Shown here: positions 48,447 through 58,117 of the stretch, in pieces
Layout: each line of letters begins with the position of its first letter
Position numbering within the stretch: position 1 is the first letter of the stretch
Assembly (NCBI RefSeq): GCF_001421535.1
Contig: NZ_LMKN01000012.1
Location: 1-64,000, forward strand
DNA length: 64,000 nucleotides
DNA from: Sphingomonas sp. Leaf20
Lineage (GTDB): Bacteria > Pseudomonadota > Alphaproteobacteria > Sphingomonadales > Sphingomonadaceae
Reading direction: 5' to 3'
Translations under genes and position numbers: made by a program
The notes under the pieces: generated by a model
The model's database searches: none
What the model was told of the DNA's origin: nothing
Seen by the model: the letters and a program-made list of their open reading frames with translations, nothing else

Positions 48447-49180
48447 CGTACGTCCTGCGGCACGAACGCGCCGGGCGGGATCAGTCCGGGCGCGACATAG
48501 GCGAGGTACAGCCCATCGAGCTGCGACCAGAGCACGTCGCACTTGAAGCGCAACGCCGACAGCACCGCCTGCTGCTTCTCCGCCGTATCGGCATGCGCCT
48601 TCACATAGGCGAGCGCGAAGTCGCTGTCCTGCGGCGCCTGGGTGAGGCGCGGGGTGAAGTAGGACAGCGTATCGGGCGTTATGAAGTCGTAATGCGCGAG
48701 CATGCCGGACACGCGCTCGGCGATGATGGTCGGCGAGAAGAGTTCGGTCAGCGACGATGCCACCGCCTCCAGCAACGTGCGGTCGCGGACGAAATGGACG
48801 TAGGCGTCGACCGCGAAACGGGTGGTCGGCAGGATCGCGTCGGTACTCTTGACCAGCGCACGGTCCAGGCCGACGCCCTCGGCCAGCTTGATCCAGCGTT
48901 CGATACCGCCGGGCTTGCTGCCATCGCCGTCGTGATCCTCGATCCTTCGGCGCCACTCGCGGCGCAGCTCCGAAGTCGGCAGGCGCGCGAGCAGATGCGC
49001 GTCCTTCACCGGGATCTGATTCTGGTAGTAATAACGGTTCAGTGCCCAGGCCTGAACCTGGCCGCGGGTGAGCTTACCGTCGTGGAGGAGGCGGTGGAAC
49101 GGATGGAGGATATGATAACGCTCGGCGCCGATCGCGCGAAGCGCTGTTTCCAAGCCATCGTCGTCCATCAATTCGGTCAT
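48443..49180 (-). CDS. pqqC: PqqC pyrroloquinoline-quinone synthase
   Basis: A 245-residue PqqC. Signature segments include GAERYHILHPFHRLLHDGKL, QVQAWALNRYYYQNQIPVKD, ARLPTSELRREWRRRIEDHDG and HYDFITPDTLSYFTPRL. It performs the final oxygen-dependent ring closure and oxidation to PQQ without a cofactor. The start at 49180 overlaps pqqB by 4 bp. Confidence 0.96.
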   Translation of the reverse strand: MTELMDDDGLETALRAIGAERYHILHPFHRLLHDGKLTRGQVQAWALNRYYYQNQIPVKDAHLLARLPTSELRREWRRRIEDHDGDGSKPGGIERWIKLAEGVGLDRALVKSTDAILPTTRFAVDAYVHFVRDRTLLEAVASSLTELFSPTIIAERVSGMLAHYDFITPDTLSYFTPRLTQAPQDSDFALAYVKAHADTAEKQQAVLSALRFKCDVLWSQLDGLYLAYVAPGLIPPGAFVPQDVR

Positions 49181-50079
49181 AATGTGAACCGCAAACCGTC
49201 CTCGGCGATGATCCACTTCGCGGCTTCGGCCTCGGTGCGCTCGGGGCTGTCGTCTAGCAGCACGGGGTTGGAATTGTTGATGTGGAGCGCGATGCGTCGT
49301 CCGATCGTCAGGTCGGCAAGCGATGCTATCGAGCCTCCTGCACCGGCCATGCTCATATGGCCCATACGGCGGCCCGTCTTGGCGCCGAGCCCGGCATGGA
49401 TCATCTCGTCGTCGTCCCACAAAGTCGCATCGAAGAAGAGCAGGTCGGCGCCGTCGATCCGCGCACGCAGGTCGTCCGTCATCGCCGCGCAGCCGGGAAT
49501 GAAGAGGACGCGGTGCGTGCCGTCGGAAATCTCTGCGCCGACCGTGGTGTCGTCGACCAGGATCGGCTGCATGCGGTCGCCATCCTCCATGTAAAGCGGG
49601 ACCTTGCCCGGCACCGCGAAGAGCGTCGCGGTTAGCGTGTCGTCCAGCGCTATGGGCTGGCCGAGCATGACCGTGTGACGGTCGACGATGCCATCCGCCA
49701 GCACGTCGAAGATCGGATTGGCGGTGAGGATGGCGTGCACGGCTGTGGTCGCATGCAGTGCGAAGGGCTCGCGTTCGCGCAAGGTCAACAGTCCGGCAAT
49801 CACGTCGACGTCGCCGCCGGTGAGCACGACGCTAGCAATCGGGGTCGAGCGTCGGCCATGGGTGGGATGCAGCGCCGACGTGAGTTCAAGCTGGCGACGT
49901 AGGTCGGGCGAGGCGTTGAAAAGGTGCCAGCGCTGACCATCGCCGCTGACCACGATGCTGGCTTGCGTCCGCGGACGTGCTGCAGTGTCACCGGCGCGGG
50001 CGCGGCGGGAGGCGGGCGAATGGCAGTTCCATTGGGGGAAGCCGCCGCCGGCCGCCGCCCCCAGGACGATGACGTCCAT
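49177..50079 (-). CDS. pqqB: PqqB
   Basis: A 300-residue metallo-beta-lactamase-fold protein (VLGAAAGGGFPQWNCHS at ~5-21, HLFNASPDLRRQL, VVLTGGDVDVIAGLLTLRE, LHINNSNPVL). PqqB is an iron hydroxylase thought to act on the PqqE product. The pqqA gene ends seven bases upstream. Confidence 0.95.
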   Translation of the reverse strand: MDVIVLGAAAGGGFPQWNCHSPASRRARAGDTAARPRTQASIVVSGDGQRWHLFNASPDLRRQLELTSALHPTHGRRSTPIASVVLTGGDVDVIAGLLTLREREPFALHATTAVHAILTANPIFDVLADGIVDRHTVMLGQPIALDDTLTATLFAVPGKVPLYMEDGDRMQPILVDDTTVGAEISDGTHRVLFIPGCAAMTDDLRARIDGADLLFFDATLWDDDEMIHAGLGAKTGRRMGHMSMAGAGGSIASLADLTIGRRIALHINNSNPVLLDDSPERTEAEAAKWIIAEDGLRFTL

Positions 50080-50085
50080 CTGCTA

Positions 50086-50166
50086 TCAGACGAGTTCGGC
50101 GCACGCATAGCAGTTGATTTCGGCACCGAGGGCGATCTCGACGATCCGGGGCTTCTTCCAGGCCAT
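50086..50166 (-). CDS. pqqA: PqqA precursor peptide
   Basis: A 26-residue peptide, beginning MAWKKPRIVEIALGAE and ending INCYACAELV. The invariant Glu and Tyr that become PQQ are E16 and Y20 (EINCY). Alphaproteobacterial PqqA peptides are 23-29 residues. AGGAGAC stands at proper distance upstream. It is first in pqqABCDE. The promoter should lie between here and acs (50167-50277). Confidence 0.96.
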   Translation of the reverse strand: MAWKKPRIVEIALGAEINCYACAELV

Positions 50167-50277
50167 TCACTGTCTCCTGTGCGCGGATATGCGCCTGCTG
50201 GACCCTAGCGATCGGTCGATGCGAGGGAATTGGCCTTAAGTACGACTTGGCCAAATCGCGCCGGACTAGCTGCTTGA

Positions 50278-52215
50278 TCATCCGACCCGGTTGGCGATCA
50301 GGTGATCGACGACGCTTGGATCGCCCAGCGTGCTGGTGTCGCCGAGGCTCGAGGTGTCGCCTTCCGCGATCTTGCGCAGGATGCGGCGCATGATCTTTCC
50401 CGAGCGCGTCTTGGGCAAAGCCGGAGCGAATTGGAGTTTGTCGGGGGTTGCGATCGGGCCGATCTCGGTGCGTACCCAGCGGCACAGCTCGTCGCGCAGG
50501 TCGTGGCTATGGTCGATGCCGTCGTTGAGTGTGACATAGGCGTAGATGCCCTGGCCCTTCACGTCGTGCGGCATGCCGACCACTGCCGCCTCGGCGACGT
50601 GTTTGTGCAGCACCAGCGCGCTTTCGACTTCGGCCGTGCCCATCCGGTGCCCGCTAACGTTGATCACGTCGTCGACGCGGCCGGTGATCCAGTAATAACC
50701 GTCCTCATCGCGGCGACATCCATCGCCGGTGAAATACTTGCCCTGGTAGGTCGAGAAATAGGTCTGAAAGAAGCGTTCGTGATCGCCCCAGACGGTCCGC
50801 ATCTGGCCTGGCCAGCTCTGCGTGATGACGAGGTTGCCTTCCGCCGGACCGACCAGCACGTTGCCCTTCTCGTCGACCAGTTCCAGCGTCACGCCGGGCA
50901 GGGGCTTGGTTGCCGAACCCGGCTTCAATGCGGTCGCGCCGGGCAGTGGGCAGATCATGATACCGCCGGTCTCGGTCTGCCACCACGCGTCGATGATCGG
51001 CGCTCGTCCGCCGCCGACGACATCGTGATACCAGCGCCATGCCTCGGGATTGATCGGTTCGCCGACACTGCCGAGCAGCTTGAGCGACGAGCGATCGGTG
51101 CGCGTGACGAAATCGTCGCCTTCTTTCATCAGCGCGCGCAGCACGGTCGGTGCGGTAAACAGTGTGTGGACCTTGTGGCGATCGACGATCTCCCAGATCC
51201 GGCTGGCGTTCGGCCAGTTCGGAAGCCCCTCGTACATCAAGGTCGTCGCACCATTGGCTAGCGGGCCGTAGAGGATGTACGTGTGGCCGGTGACCCAACC
51301 GATATCGGCGGCACACCAGTAGATGTCGCCGGGCTGGTAATCGAACGCCATCTCATGGGTGTAGGCCGCCCAGAGCAGATAGCCGCCACTAGTGTGCAGC
51401 ACGCCCTTGGGCTTGCCGGTCGATCCGCTGGTGTAGAGCACGAACAGCGGATCTTCGGCGGCGACCGGCACCGCGGGGCAGTCGGTGCCGACTCCCTCGG
51501 CTGCTTCGTGATACCAGACGTCGCGGGTGTGCATCGTCACGTCGCCGCCGGTCGCCTTGACGACGATGACGCGCTTGAGGCCTGGAGCCTTTTCGGCGGC
51601 GGCATCGACATTGGCCTTCAATGGAATGCGCTTGCCGCCACGACAGCCTTCGTCGGCGGTGACGACGATCGTCGATCCACAATCCTCGATCCGCCCGGCA
51701 ATCGCCTCGGGGGAGAAGCCGCCGAACACCACCGAATGCACCGCACCGAGCCGCGCGCAGGCGAGTACCGCGAATGCCGCTTCGGGGATCATCGGCAGGT
51801 AGATCGTGACGCGATCGCCCTTCGCAACGCCCTGCGCGGTCAGCACGTTGGCGAAGCGGCACACTCCGGCATGGAGTTCGCGGTAGGTGATGTGACGAGG
51901 CGCATCGGTGGGGCAGTCCGGCTCCCAGATGATCGCGACCTGATCGCCGCGTGTATCGAGATGCCGGTCTAGACAGTTCGCGGCGACGTTCAGTTCGCCG
52001 TCCTCGAACCATTTGATGTGGAAATCATCTTTCGCGAACGACCAGTCGCCTGCGATCTCGGGTACCTTCGTCCAGTCCAGCCGCTTCGCCTGTTCCAGCC
52101 AGAACGCGCCCGGATTGCTCGACGCCGCTTCATACAGCGTGTCGTAGCCGTCCCCGTCGATGCGGGCGTGGTCGGCCCAGCCACTGGTTACGGGGAAGAT
52201 GGTCTGTTCGGTCAT
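50278..52215 (-). CDS. acs: Acetyl-CoA synthetase
   Basis: A 645-residue adenylate-forming enzyme. The AMP-binding motif is FVLYTSGSTGKPKGVLHT (~260), the A5/A8 regions are DAWWQTETGGIMI and YWITGRVDDVINVSGHR, and K607 in PKTRSGKIMRRIL is the regulatory, acetylatable lysine. It activates acetate formed from ethanol via acetaldehyde to acetyl-CoA, the last step of this cluster's pathway. It lies between the porin and pqq genes on the same strand. Confidence 0.96.
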   Translation of the reverse strand: MTEQTIFPVTSGWADHARIDGDGYDTLYEAASSNPGAFWLEQAKRLDWTKVPEIAGDWSFAKDDFHIKWFEDGELNVAANCLDRHLDTRGDQVAIIWEPDCPTDAPRHITYRELHAGVCRFANVLTAQGVAKGDRVTIYLPMIPEAAFAVLACARLGAVHSVVFGGFSPEAIAGRIEDCGSTIVVTADEGCRGGKRIPLKANVDAAAEKAPGLKRVIVVKATGGDVTMHTRDVWYHEAAEGVGTDCPAVPVAAEDPLFVLYTSGSTGKPKGVLHTSGGYLLWAAYTHEMAFDYQPGDIYWCAADIGWVTGHTYILYGPLANGATTLMYEGLPNWPNASRIWEIVDRHKVHTLFTAPTVLRALMKEGDDFVTRTDRSSLKLLGSVGEPINPEAWRWYHDVVGGGRAPIIDAWWQTETGGIMICPLPGATALKPGSATKPLPGVTLELVDEKGNVLVGPAEGNLVITQSWPGQMRTVWGDHERFFQTYFSTYQGKYFTGDGCRRDEDGYYWITGRVDDVINVSGHRMGTAEVESALVLHKHVAEAAVVGMPHDVKGQGIYAYVTLNDGIDHSHDLRDELCRWVRTEIGPIATPDKLQFAPALPKTRSGKIMRRILRKIAEGDTSSLGDTSTLGDPSVVDHLIANRVG

Positions 52216-52272
52216 AGGTGTCCCGGAAAGAAGAGGCCGCGGGGCGATGATGTCCCGCGGCCGGGCGTCGGA

Positions 52273-53694
52273 TCAGAAGAACAGGATCGCACCCGCTGCC
52301 AAAGTATCGGACTTGGCATCGTTGCCGTTATGGGCCTCGGCCTTGGTCCGCGTGTATTCGCCGATCAGCGTGACCCAGCTGGTCAGGCCGTAGCGCGCCT
52401 GACCGACCCAACTGCTGTTCTTGTCAAGCAGCGTCGGGTTGACCTCGTTGCGGGCAAGATCGAGGAAGCTCGCGCCGTAGCTTCCGCCGAGCGTGAGCTT
52501 GCCGATCGTGTACGTGCCCTGGGCATAATAGCCGCTACTGTCGCGCTTGCGCCCGGCGGCGTCTGTGGAGAGGATGAACAAGCCGGTCGTACCGATGCCC
52601 GAGCCATTGTAATAGTAACCAAGCAAACCAAAGCCGGCATAGGTCAGCTTCGCGCCGACATCGAAGCCGCTGCCGGTGTAGCTGGGAGATCCATCGACCC
52701 CGTCATGCTTCTGGGTGATGCCGCCAGCCCAAAAGTGTCCACCGAGCTGATCCGACTTGAAGTCATAGGTGACTTTAGCTTGGAAGCCGGGCGAACCATT
52801 GACCTCCGAATTGCCGATCGTCTGGAGCGGCTGGAAGATGCCGGCGCTTACCTGGAGCCCACCGAATTTGGGGCTGGAATAGGTGATCTGGGGCTGGAAG
52901 TCGGTGTAGATATAGCCGATGCCGATCCGCCCGAGCGAGGTGTTCGACGGCGCGACGTTGCCGCCGGTCGAGCCGACGCCGAGCAGTGTAATATCGTTGA
53001 GGATCGCGTCCGAGCCGAACAGGCCGATGTCGCGACCGACCTTGATCGTGCCGAAATTGGGCTTTCCGAAGGTAAGGTAGGTCTGGCGGGCGTCGATGCC
53101 CGATGTGGCGAGCGCTTGCGGCGTACCGGCTGAATTGGCCCCGCCCACGTTGGAGACGCTGTTGATGCCGGGATACAGGCCAATATGCGCGGCGACGTCC
53201 CAACCGCCCTGGTTGGTCGATACGTCGATGCCGAAGATGCCGGGCAACAGGCCGTTGCGGATCGACGAGCTGCTTTTGCCAACGGCGGCGAGGCCGCCGA
53301 CGACGGTATTGCTGGCAATCGCGCGGTCGCCATTGTCGTGGACGTAGAAGCCGTTGACCGATCCGGAGAATTTCACGGTCACGCCGCCGAACTCCATGCC
53401 GACGCCGGCTTCGGTCATGCGGACGGAGCGCTTGTCGTCAAGCTGAGCCTGCGCGGCCTGTTGCGGCGCCTGGGGCGCACTGGTGGCGACGGCGGTAGGC
53501 TGAGACGGTGCGACTTCGGCGGTCTTGCGGGCAACGAGCGCGTTGTATTCGTCATTGGTGAGGATGCCCTTTTCCTTCAAGCGCAAGAGCAACTGACTGG
53601 TCGTGTCATCGGCCTGTGCGAAAGCGGGCGTTGCCGCACAGCACAGTAAAGTCCCGCCTGCCGCCGTTGCCAGCAGATTGCCTAGTCCGATCAT
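52273..53694 (-). CDS. Outer-membrane porin
   Basis: A 473-residue porin. A signal peptide (MIGLGNLLATAAGGTLLCCA..AFA) is followed by a short coiled segment (LLLRLKEKGILTNDEYNAL, ~35-53), an Ala/Gln linker and a beta-barrel from ~90. The barrel has alternating aromatic strands and a terminal F (LAAGAILFF). It probably lets alcohols or acids into the periplasm for the quinoprotein enzyme. The longer upstream frame is a shadow of the YVTN gene. Confidence 0.85.
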   Translation of the reverse strand: MIGLGNLLATAAGGTLLCCAATPAFAQADDTTSQLLLRLKEKGILTNDEYNALVARKTAEVAPSQPTAVATSAPQAPQQAAQAQLDDKRSVRMTEAGVGMEFGGVTVKFSGSVNGFYVHDNGDRAIASNTVVGGLAAVGKSSSSIRNGLLPGIFGIDVSTNQGGWDVAAHIGLYPGINSVSNVGGANSAGTPQALATSGIDARQTYLTFGKPNFGTIKVGRDIGLFGSDAILNDITLLGVGSTGGNVAPSNTSLGRIGIGYIYTDFQPQITYSSPKFGGLQVSAGIFQPLQTIGNSEVNGSPGFQAKVTYDFKSDQLGGHFWAGGITQKHDGVDGSPSYTGSGFDVGAKLTYAGFGLLGYYYNGSGIGTTGLFILSTDAAGRKRDSSGYYAQGTYTIGKLTLGGSYGASFLDLARNEVNPTLLDKNSSWVGQARYGLTSWVTLIGEYTRTKAEAHNGNDAKSDTLAAGAILFF

Positions 53695-53798
53695 CGAAAC
53701 CTCCCTTTGCGACGCGATGTGATCTGCGCCTTGTTGCAAAGGCTGGCGGATACAGGCGGTCGCGAAAATTAGACTTTGGGTCCGGCGTGCGATTGACG

Positions 53799-54761
53799 TC
53801 AGGGTGCGATCGCGACTCCCCAGGGTGCGCGGCCGGCGGGGATCGTCGCGGTCACCTTGGCGGTCGCGATGTCGATCACCGACACGGTGTCGCTGAGGCC
53901 ATTGGCGGCGAAGGCGCGCCTGCCGTCGGGGCTGATCGCGAGGTGCCAGACGCGGAGGCCGACGGGAACGATCCGCGTAACCTTGTGGCTGGCAACGTCG
54001 ATGAACGCGACGGCGTTGCCGCGGCCCAAGGCAACCAACGCGGTCTTGTGATCGGGGGTAAACCGGATGCCGACCGGCATGATCTTCTCGGGGTTGGTGC
54101 CGGGGATTGCGAAGCGGATCGTGTCGGTTACCGTCCGAGCTGCGGTGTCGACGATCTGAACCGTCCCGCCGATCTCGGCCGAAACCCATAACTGTTTGCC
54201 GTCGCGCGTATATTCGGCATGACGCGGACGTTGCTCGACCGCGGTGACGCCGGTCGGCTGGTGGCTGGCGATATCGATCCAGTGGAGCGAATTGTCGGTC
54301 TCCGCGGTCGATACCGCGGTCTTGCCGTCGGGACTGACCGCCATCCCCTCGGGCTCGACGCCGACCACGACTTGGAACGCGACTTTCCGCCCCGGCACGT
54401 CGATCGCGGTGACCGCGGCGTCCCGCTCGTTGGAGGCGAACAGCAGCGTGCCGTCGGGGGAGAGCGCGAACGTCTCCGGATCCTCGCCCGAAGGCAGGTC
54501 GGCGATGAGCTTGCCGGTCTTGCTGTCAATCACCTGCACGGCATTCTCGTCGCTGGCGCAGACGTAGAGCTGAGTACCGTCACGCGACAGGATGATGCCG
54601 CGCGGGCGACGGCCAACTGGCCACGTCGCGATCGGTTTCAGCGTCGCGCCGTCTATGACGGTGATCGAGTTTCCCTTCTCGTTGGAAACGTAGATCGTCT
54701 CCGCAAGTGCAGGAGCGGCGGCGGTCAACGCCAGCAGGGGAAGCAGGGTCAGGGTTCGCAT
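53799..54761 (-). CDS. YVTN beta-propeller protein of PQQ-dependent catabolism
   Basis: A 320-residue exported seven-bladed propeller. The signal peptide is MRTLTLLPLLALTAAAPALA, and ~42-residue repeats carry ILSRDGTQLYVCASDENAVQVID and FALSPDGTLLFASNERD-like units. It fits the family found next to quinoprotein alcohol dehydrogenases (TIGR03866). It heads the minus-strand run to acs and is divergent from pedF; the 121-bp gap should hold both promoters. Its exact job is unknown in the family. Confidence 0.88.
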   Translation of the reverse strand: MRTLTLLPLLALTAAAPALAETIYVSNEKGNSITVIDGATLKPIATWPVGRRPRGIILSRDGTQLYVCASDENAVQVIDSKTGKLIADLPSGEDPETFALSPDGTLLFASNERDAAVTAIDVPGRKVAFQVVVGVEPEGMAVSPDGKTAVSTAETDNSLHWIDIASHQPTGVTAVEQRPRHAEYTRDGKQLWVSAEIGGTVQIVDTAARTVTDTIRFAIPGTNPEKIMPVGIRFTPDHKTALVALGRGNAVAFIDVASHKVTRIVPVGLRVWHLAISPDGRRAFAANGLSDTVSVIDIATAKVTATIPAGRAPWGVAIAP

Positions 54762-54882
54762 TTGCCGACACTAACTCGAATGAGCGCGCAACACCCTGAT
54801 ACCAAAGTGCAATAGGACTAGCGCGTGGGCCGTCCATAGGGTTCTGCCATGCCGCGTCAGATCGGCCGACGGCAATGGTGAG

Positions 54883-55326
54883 GTGTTTGGAATGGCTGGA
54901 AGAGTATCGCGGTTCGTCTTCGCGGCTTCGGCAATGGTCGCGGCCGGATCGATCGGCATCAATGTGTATGCGCATGGCAATGTAACGCCCCAAGCCGTCG
55001 ACACGACCGCGCTGAAGGACATTGGCACTACATGGCTGAAGGTGAACCCGTATCGCAGCGACGCGACCGCGATCAAGATCGGCGAGAGCGCGTATGGCCA
55101 GAATTGCGCGCGCTGCCACGGCTTGGAGGCCATCTCCGGCGGGATCGCGCCGGACCTGCGCTATCTCGACGTCGGCGAGGCGGGTGACGAATGGTACATC
55201 CAGCGATTCCAGCATGGCTCGGTCCGCGATGGCAAGGTGTACATGCCGCCGATGGGCGACGTGCTGGGGCAGAAGGCCGGCTGGGCGATCCGTTCCTGGC
55301 TCGACACGAAGCATTCGGAGGAGTGA
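54883..55326 (+). CDS. pedF: PedF-type cytochrome c550
   Basis: A 147-residue periplasmic monoheme cytochrome. After a signal helix, CARCH (75-79) is the heme site and YMPPMGDVLG provides the axial Met. It is the probable electron acceptor of the quinoprotein alcohol dehydrogenase, as PedF/ExaB cytochromes are in Pseudomonas. A start at 54892 is also possible. The binding-protein gene follows almost without a gap. Confidence 0.9.
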   Translation: MFGMAGRVSRFVFAASAMVAAGSIGINVYAHGNVTPQAVDTTALKDIGTTWLKVNPYRSDATAIKIGESAYGQNCARCHGLEAISGGIAPDLRYLDVGEAGDEWYIQRFQHGSVRDGKVYMPPMGDVLGQKAGWAIRSWLDTKHSEE

Positions 55327-55328
55327 TC

Positions 55329-56180
55329 GTGAGACCATCGCGGCGGGCGTTTCTCGGCGGCGCATTGGCCAGCGCCGCGCTGGTGCCGTTCGGAACGGCG
55401 GCAGCGGCACCGATCGACAAGATCAAGGCGAACGGCGTGCTGCGCGTCGCGGTATACCGCGATTTCGAGCCATGGTCGTGGAAGCGGGACGGCAAGATCG
55501 TCGGGATCGACGTCGAGATCGCCGAAGCCATCGCGAAGAAACTCGGGGTCCGTGCCGAACCGATCGACTTCCTCGCGGACGAGGGGGTGTCGGACGATCT
55601 CCGAAACATGGTGTGGCGCGGCTCGCTGGTCGGCGGGACGGTCTGCGACGTGATGATGCACGTGCCGGTCGATCGGGCGTTCGCGCTCGCCAACGACCGT
55701 GCGGTGATCGGCGCGCCTTACTACCGCGAAGGTTTCCAGATGGCCTGCGGCCTCGACACCGACTGCGAGGTCGCGCCCGCGGCGTTCAAGGGCATGCGCC
55801 TGGTTGCCGAGCTCGACAGCATCCCTGACTTCTATCTGTCTGGCTCGTTCGGCGGCGTGCTGCGCCCCGACGTCAAGCATCTCACCAGCGGTCAGGCGGC
55901 GATCGACGCAGTCAAGACCGGCGACGCCGACGTCGCGATGGCGAGCCGCGCGCAGATCGAACATGCGCTTCATGGCGGCAGTAAGACGGTGAAGGTCCGC
56001 AAAGGCCCCCTGCCGGCACTGCCGAGTCCGGGTTGGGACATCGGCATGGCGGTCAAGGACGACAGCCGCGATCTGGCGGACGCACTCGATACGATGATCG
56101 CCGGATTTCGCACCGACGGAACGCTGGACGCCATTTTCGCACGGTACGGTGTCTCGCCGAAAACGCCAATCTCGATCTAG
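55329..56180 (+). CDS. Quinoprotein-associated periplasmic binding protein
   Basis: A 283-residue extracellular solute-binding protein (family 3 fold). A twin-arginine-like signal (RPSRRAFLGGALASAALVP) precedes the two-lobed domain (LRVAVYRDFEPWSWKRDGK, IDVEIAEAIAKKLGVRAEP). No ABC permease is near; this is the class found beside PQQ alcohol dehydrogenases (TIGR03871; MoxJ relatives). It probably helps assemble or load the dehydrogenase. GGAGGA is well spaced for the GTG at 55329; GTG 55323 is the alternative. Confidence 0.88.
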   Translation: MRPSRRAFLGGALASAALVPFGTAAAAPIDKIKANGVLRVAVYRDFEPWSWKRDGKIVGIDVEIAEAIAKKLGVRAEPIDFLADEGVSDDLRNMVWRGSLVGGTVCDVMMHVPVDRAFALANDRAVIGAPYYREGFQMACGLDTDCEVAPAAFKGMRLVAELDSIPDFYLSGSFGGVLRPDVKHLTSGQAAIDAVKTGDADVAMASRAQIEHALHGGSKTVKVRKGPLPALPSPGWDIGMAVKDDSRDLADALDTMIAGFRTDGTLDAIFARYGVSPKTPISI

Positions 56181-56304
56181 CGTGGTCGCAGCGACCGAAG
56201 GTCCTATGTGGCGGTGGCGAGTCTGAGATTATCCTGAGAAAATTCCAAGACGGTTCAAAGAACGGGTCGATCCAATGAATGGACGAACAGGAGGGGAGAA
56301 GACG

Positions 56305-58110
56305 ATGACGTTTCGCATGACGCGCGCGGCCGCACTGCTGGCGGGGGCCGCCATGATGGCGACGACGCCGCTCGCAGCGGCGGTCAAGGATGCTGCCGCC
56401 CCGGCTGCGACGCCGGCGGCACCTGCCGCGCCGCCGATGGCCGGGGCCGGCCCGACCGACGCCGACCTGATGAGCGACGCGAACACCCCTGGCGACATTC
56501 TGACCTACGGCATGGGGCCCAAGGCTCAGCGCTACAGCACGATCACCCAGATCAACGATACCAATGTCGCCAAGCTGGTCCCGGCCTTCTCCGCCTCGCT
56601 CGGTGGTGAAAAGCAGCGCGGCCAGGAATCGCAGCCGATCGTCTATGACGGCACGATCTACGTGACCGGCTCCTATTCGCGACTGTTCGCGTTCGATGCG
56701 AAGACCGGCGAAGAGAAGTGGCAATACGACGCGCGTCTGCCCGACGGCATTATGCCCTGCTGCGACGTGGTCAACCGCGGTGCGGCGATCTACGGCGACA
56801 AGATCATCTTCGCGACGCTCGACGCGCACATGGTCGCGCTCAACCGCAACACCGGCAAGGTGATCTGGAACAAGACGCTGCAGGATTACGCGGCGGGTTA
56901 CTCGAACACCGCGGCACCGATCATCGTCAAGGGCAAGGTGATCTATGGCAATTCGGGCGGTGAGTTCGGCGTCATCGGCAAAGTCGAGGCGCGCGACGTC
57001 AACACCGGCGAGCTGGTCTGGTCGCGGCCGACGATCGAAGGCAATATGGGCTCGCTCAACGGCAAGGACTCAACGATCACCGGCAAGACCAACGCGAGTT
57101 GGCAGGGCGATCAGTACAAGACTGGCGGCGGCGCGCCATGGCTGGGCGGCACCTACGATCCCGACACCAATCTGCTCTTTTTCGGTACCGGCAACCCGGC
57201 ACCTTGGAACAGCCATCTGCGGCCGGGCGACAATCTCTACACCTCGTCGACGCTGGCGATCGATGCCGACACCGGCGAAATCAAATGGCATTACCAGTAT
57301 ACGCCGCACGACGGCTGGGATTTCGACGGCGTGAACGAGTTCATCCCGTTCGATGCCAAGATCGGCGGCAAGATGATGAAGCTTGGCGCGCAAGCTAATC
57401 GCAACGGCTATTTCTTCGTGCTAGACCGGACGACCGGCAAGTTCATCTCGGCCAATCCGTTCGTGTCCAAGACGACCTGGGCAAAGGGCTATACCAAGGC
57501 CGGCCGGCCCATCTTCGACGATACCAACCGTCCGGGTCCGCCTTCGACCGAAAAGGGTACGACGGTGTTCTCCGCGCCTGCGTTCCTCGGCGCCAAGAAC
57601 TGGATGCCGATGGCGTATAGCGGCCAGACGGGGATGTTCTACGTGCCTTCCAACGAATGGGGCATGGATATCTGGAACGAGCCGATCGCGTACAAGAAGG
57701 GCGCGGCCTATCTGGGCGCGGGCTTCACGATCAAGCCGCTGTACCCCGATCATATCGGCGTGCTGCGCGCGATCGATCCCGCCACCGGCAAGATCGCGTG
57801 GGAATACAACAACAAGGCGCCACTGTGGGGCGGGGTGCTCGCGACCGCGGGGAATTTGGTCTTCACCGGCACGCCCGAGGGCTATCTGAAGGCATTCGAC
57901 GCGAAGACCGGCAAGGAACTCTGGAAGTTCAACACCGGATCGGGCGTGGTCGGTTCGCCGGTCACTTGGACCCAGGACGGCGAGCAGTTCGTCGCGGTCA
58001 TGTCGGGCTGGGGTGGCGCGGTGCCGCTATGGGGTGGTGAGGTCGCCAAGGCGGTGCAGCATATCAACCAGGGCGGTGCGCTCTGGGTGTTCAAGCTGCC
58101 AAAATCGTGA
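56305..58110 (+). CDS. PQQ-dependent alcohol dehydrogenase, probably lanthanide type
   Basis: A 601-residue eight-bladed quinoprotein. A signal peptide (~1-25) precedes the vicinal disulfide C152-C153 (IMPCCDVVNRG) that contacts PQQ. W338-D339-F340-D341 (TPHDGWDFDGVNEF) gives catalytic D339, and D341 is the extra Asp that coordinates a lanthanide in XoxF, ExaF and PedH, where calcium enzymes have Ala or Ser. It oxidises primary alcohols (ethanol is likely from the aldehyde dehydrogenase and Acs neighbours) and passes electrons to the PedF cytochrome. Start 56305 is preferred: GGAGGGGAGAAG precedes it. Confidence 0.92.
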   Translation: MTFRMTRAAALLAGAAMMATTPLAAAVKDAAAPAATPAAPAAPPMAGAGPTDADLMSDANTPGDILTYGMGPKAQRYSTITQINDTNVAKLVPAFSASLGGEKQRGQESQPIVYDGTIYVTGSYSRLFAFDAKTGEEKWQYDARLPDGIMPCCDVVNRGAAIYGDKIIFATLDAHMVALNRNTGKVIWNKTLQDYAAGYSNTAAPIIVKGKVIYGNSGGEFGVIGKVEARDVNTGELVWSRPTIEGNMGSLNGKDSTITGKTNASWQGDQYKTGGGAPWLGGTYDPDTNLLFFGTGNPAPWNSHLRPGDNLYTSSTLAIDADTGEIKWHYQYTPHDGWDFDGVNEFIPFDAKIGGKMMKLGAQANRNGYFFVLDRTTGKFISANPFVSKTTWAKGYTKAGRPIFDDTNRPGPPSTEKGTTVFSAPAFLGAKNWMPMAYSGQTGMFYVPSNEWGMDIWNEPIAYKKGAAYLGAGFTIKPLYPDHIGVLRAIDPATGKIAWEYNNKAPLWGGVLATAGNLVFTGTPEGYLKAFDAKTGKELWKFNTGSGVVGSPVTWTQDGEQFVAVMSGWGGAVPLWGGEVAKAVQHINQGGALWVFKLPKS

Positions 58111-58117
58111 TGATCGA

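Noticed and set aside
52018..53133. 371-codon plus-strand frame opposite acs and the porin
   Set aside because: Spans two real genes on the other strand and shows no domain; high GC makes long antisense frames common.
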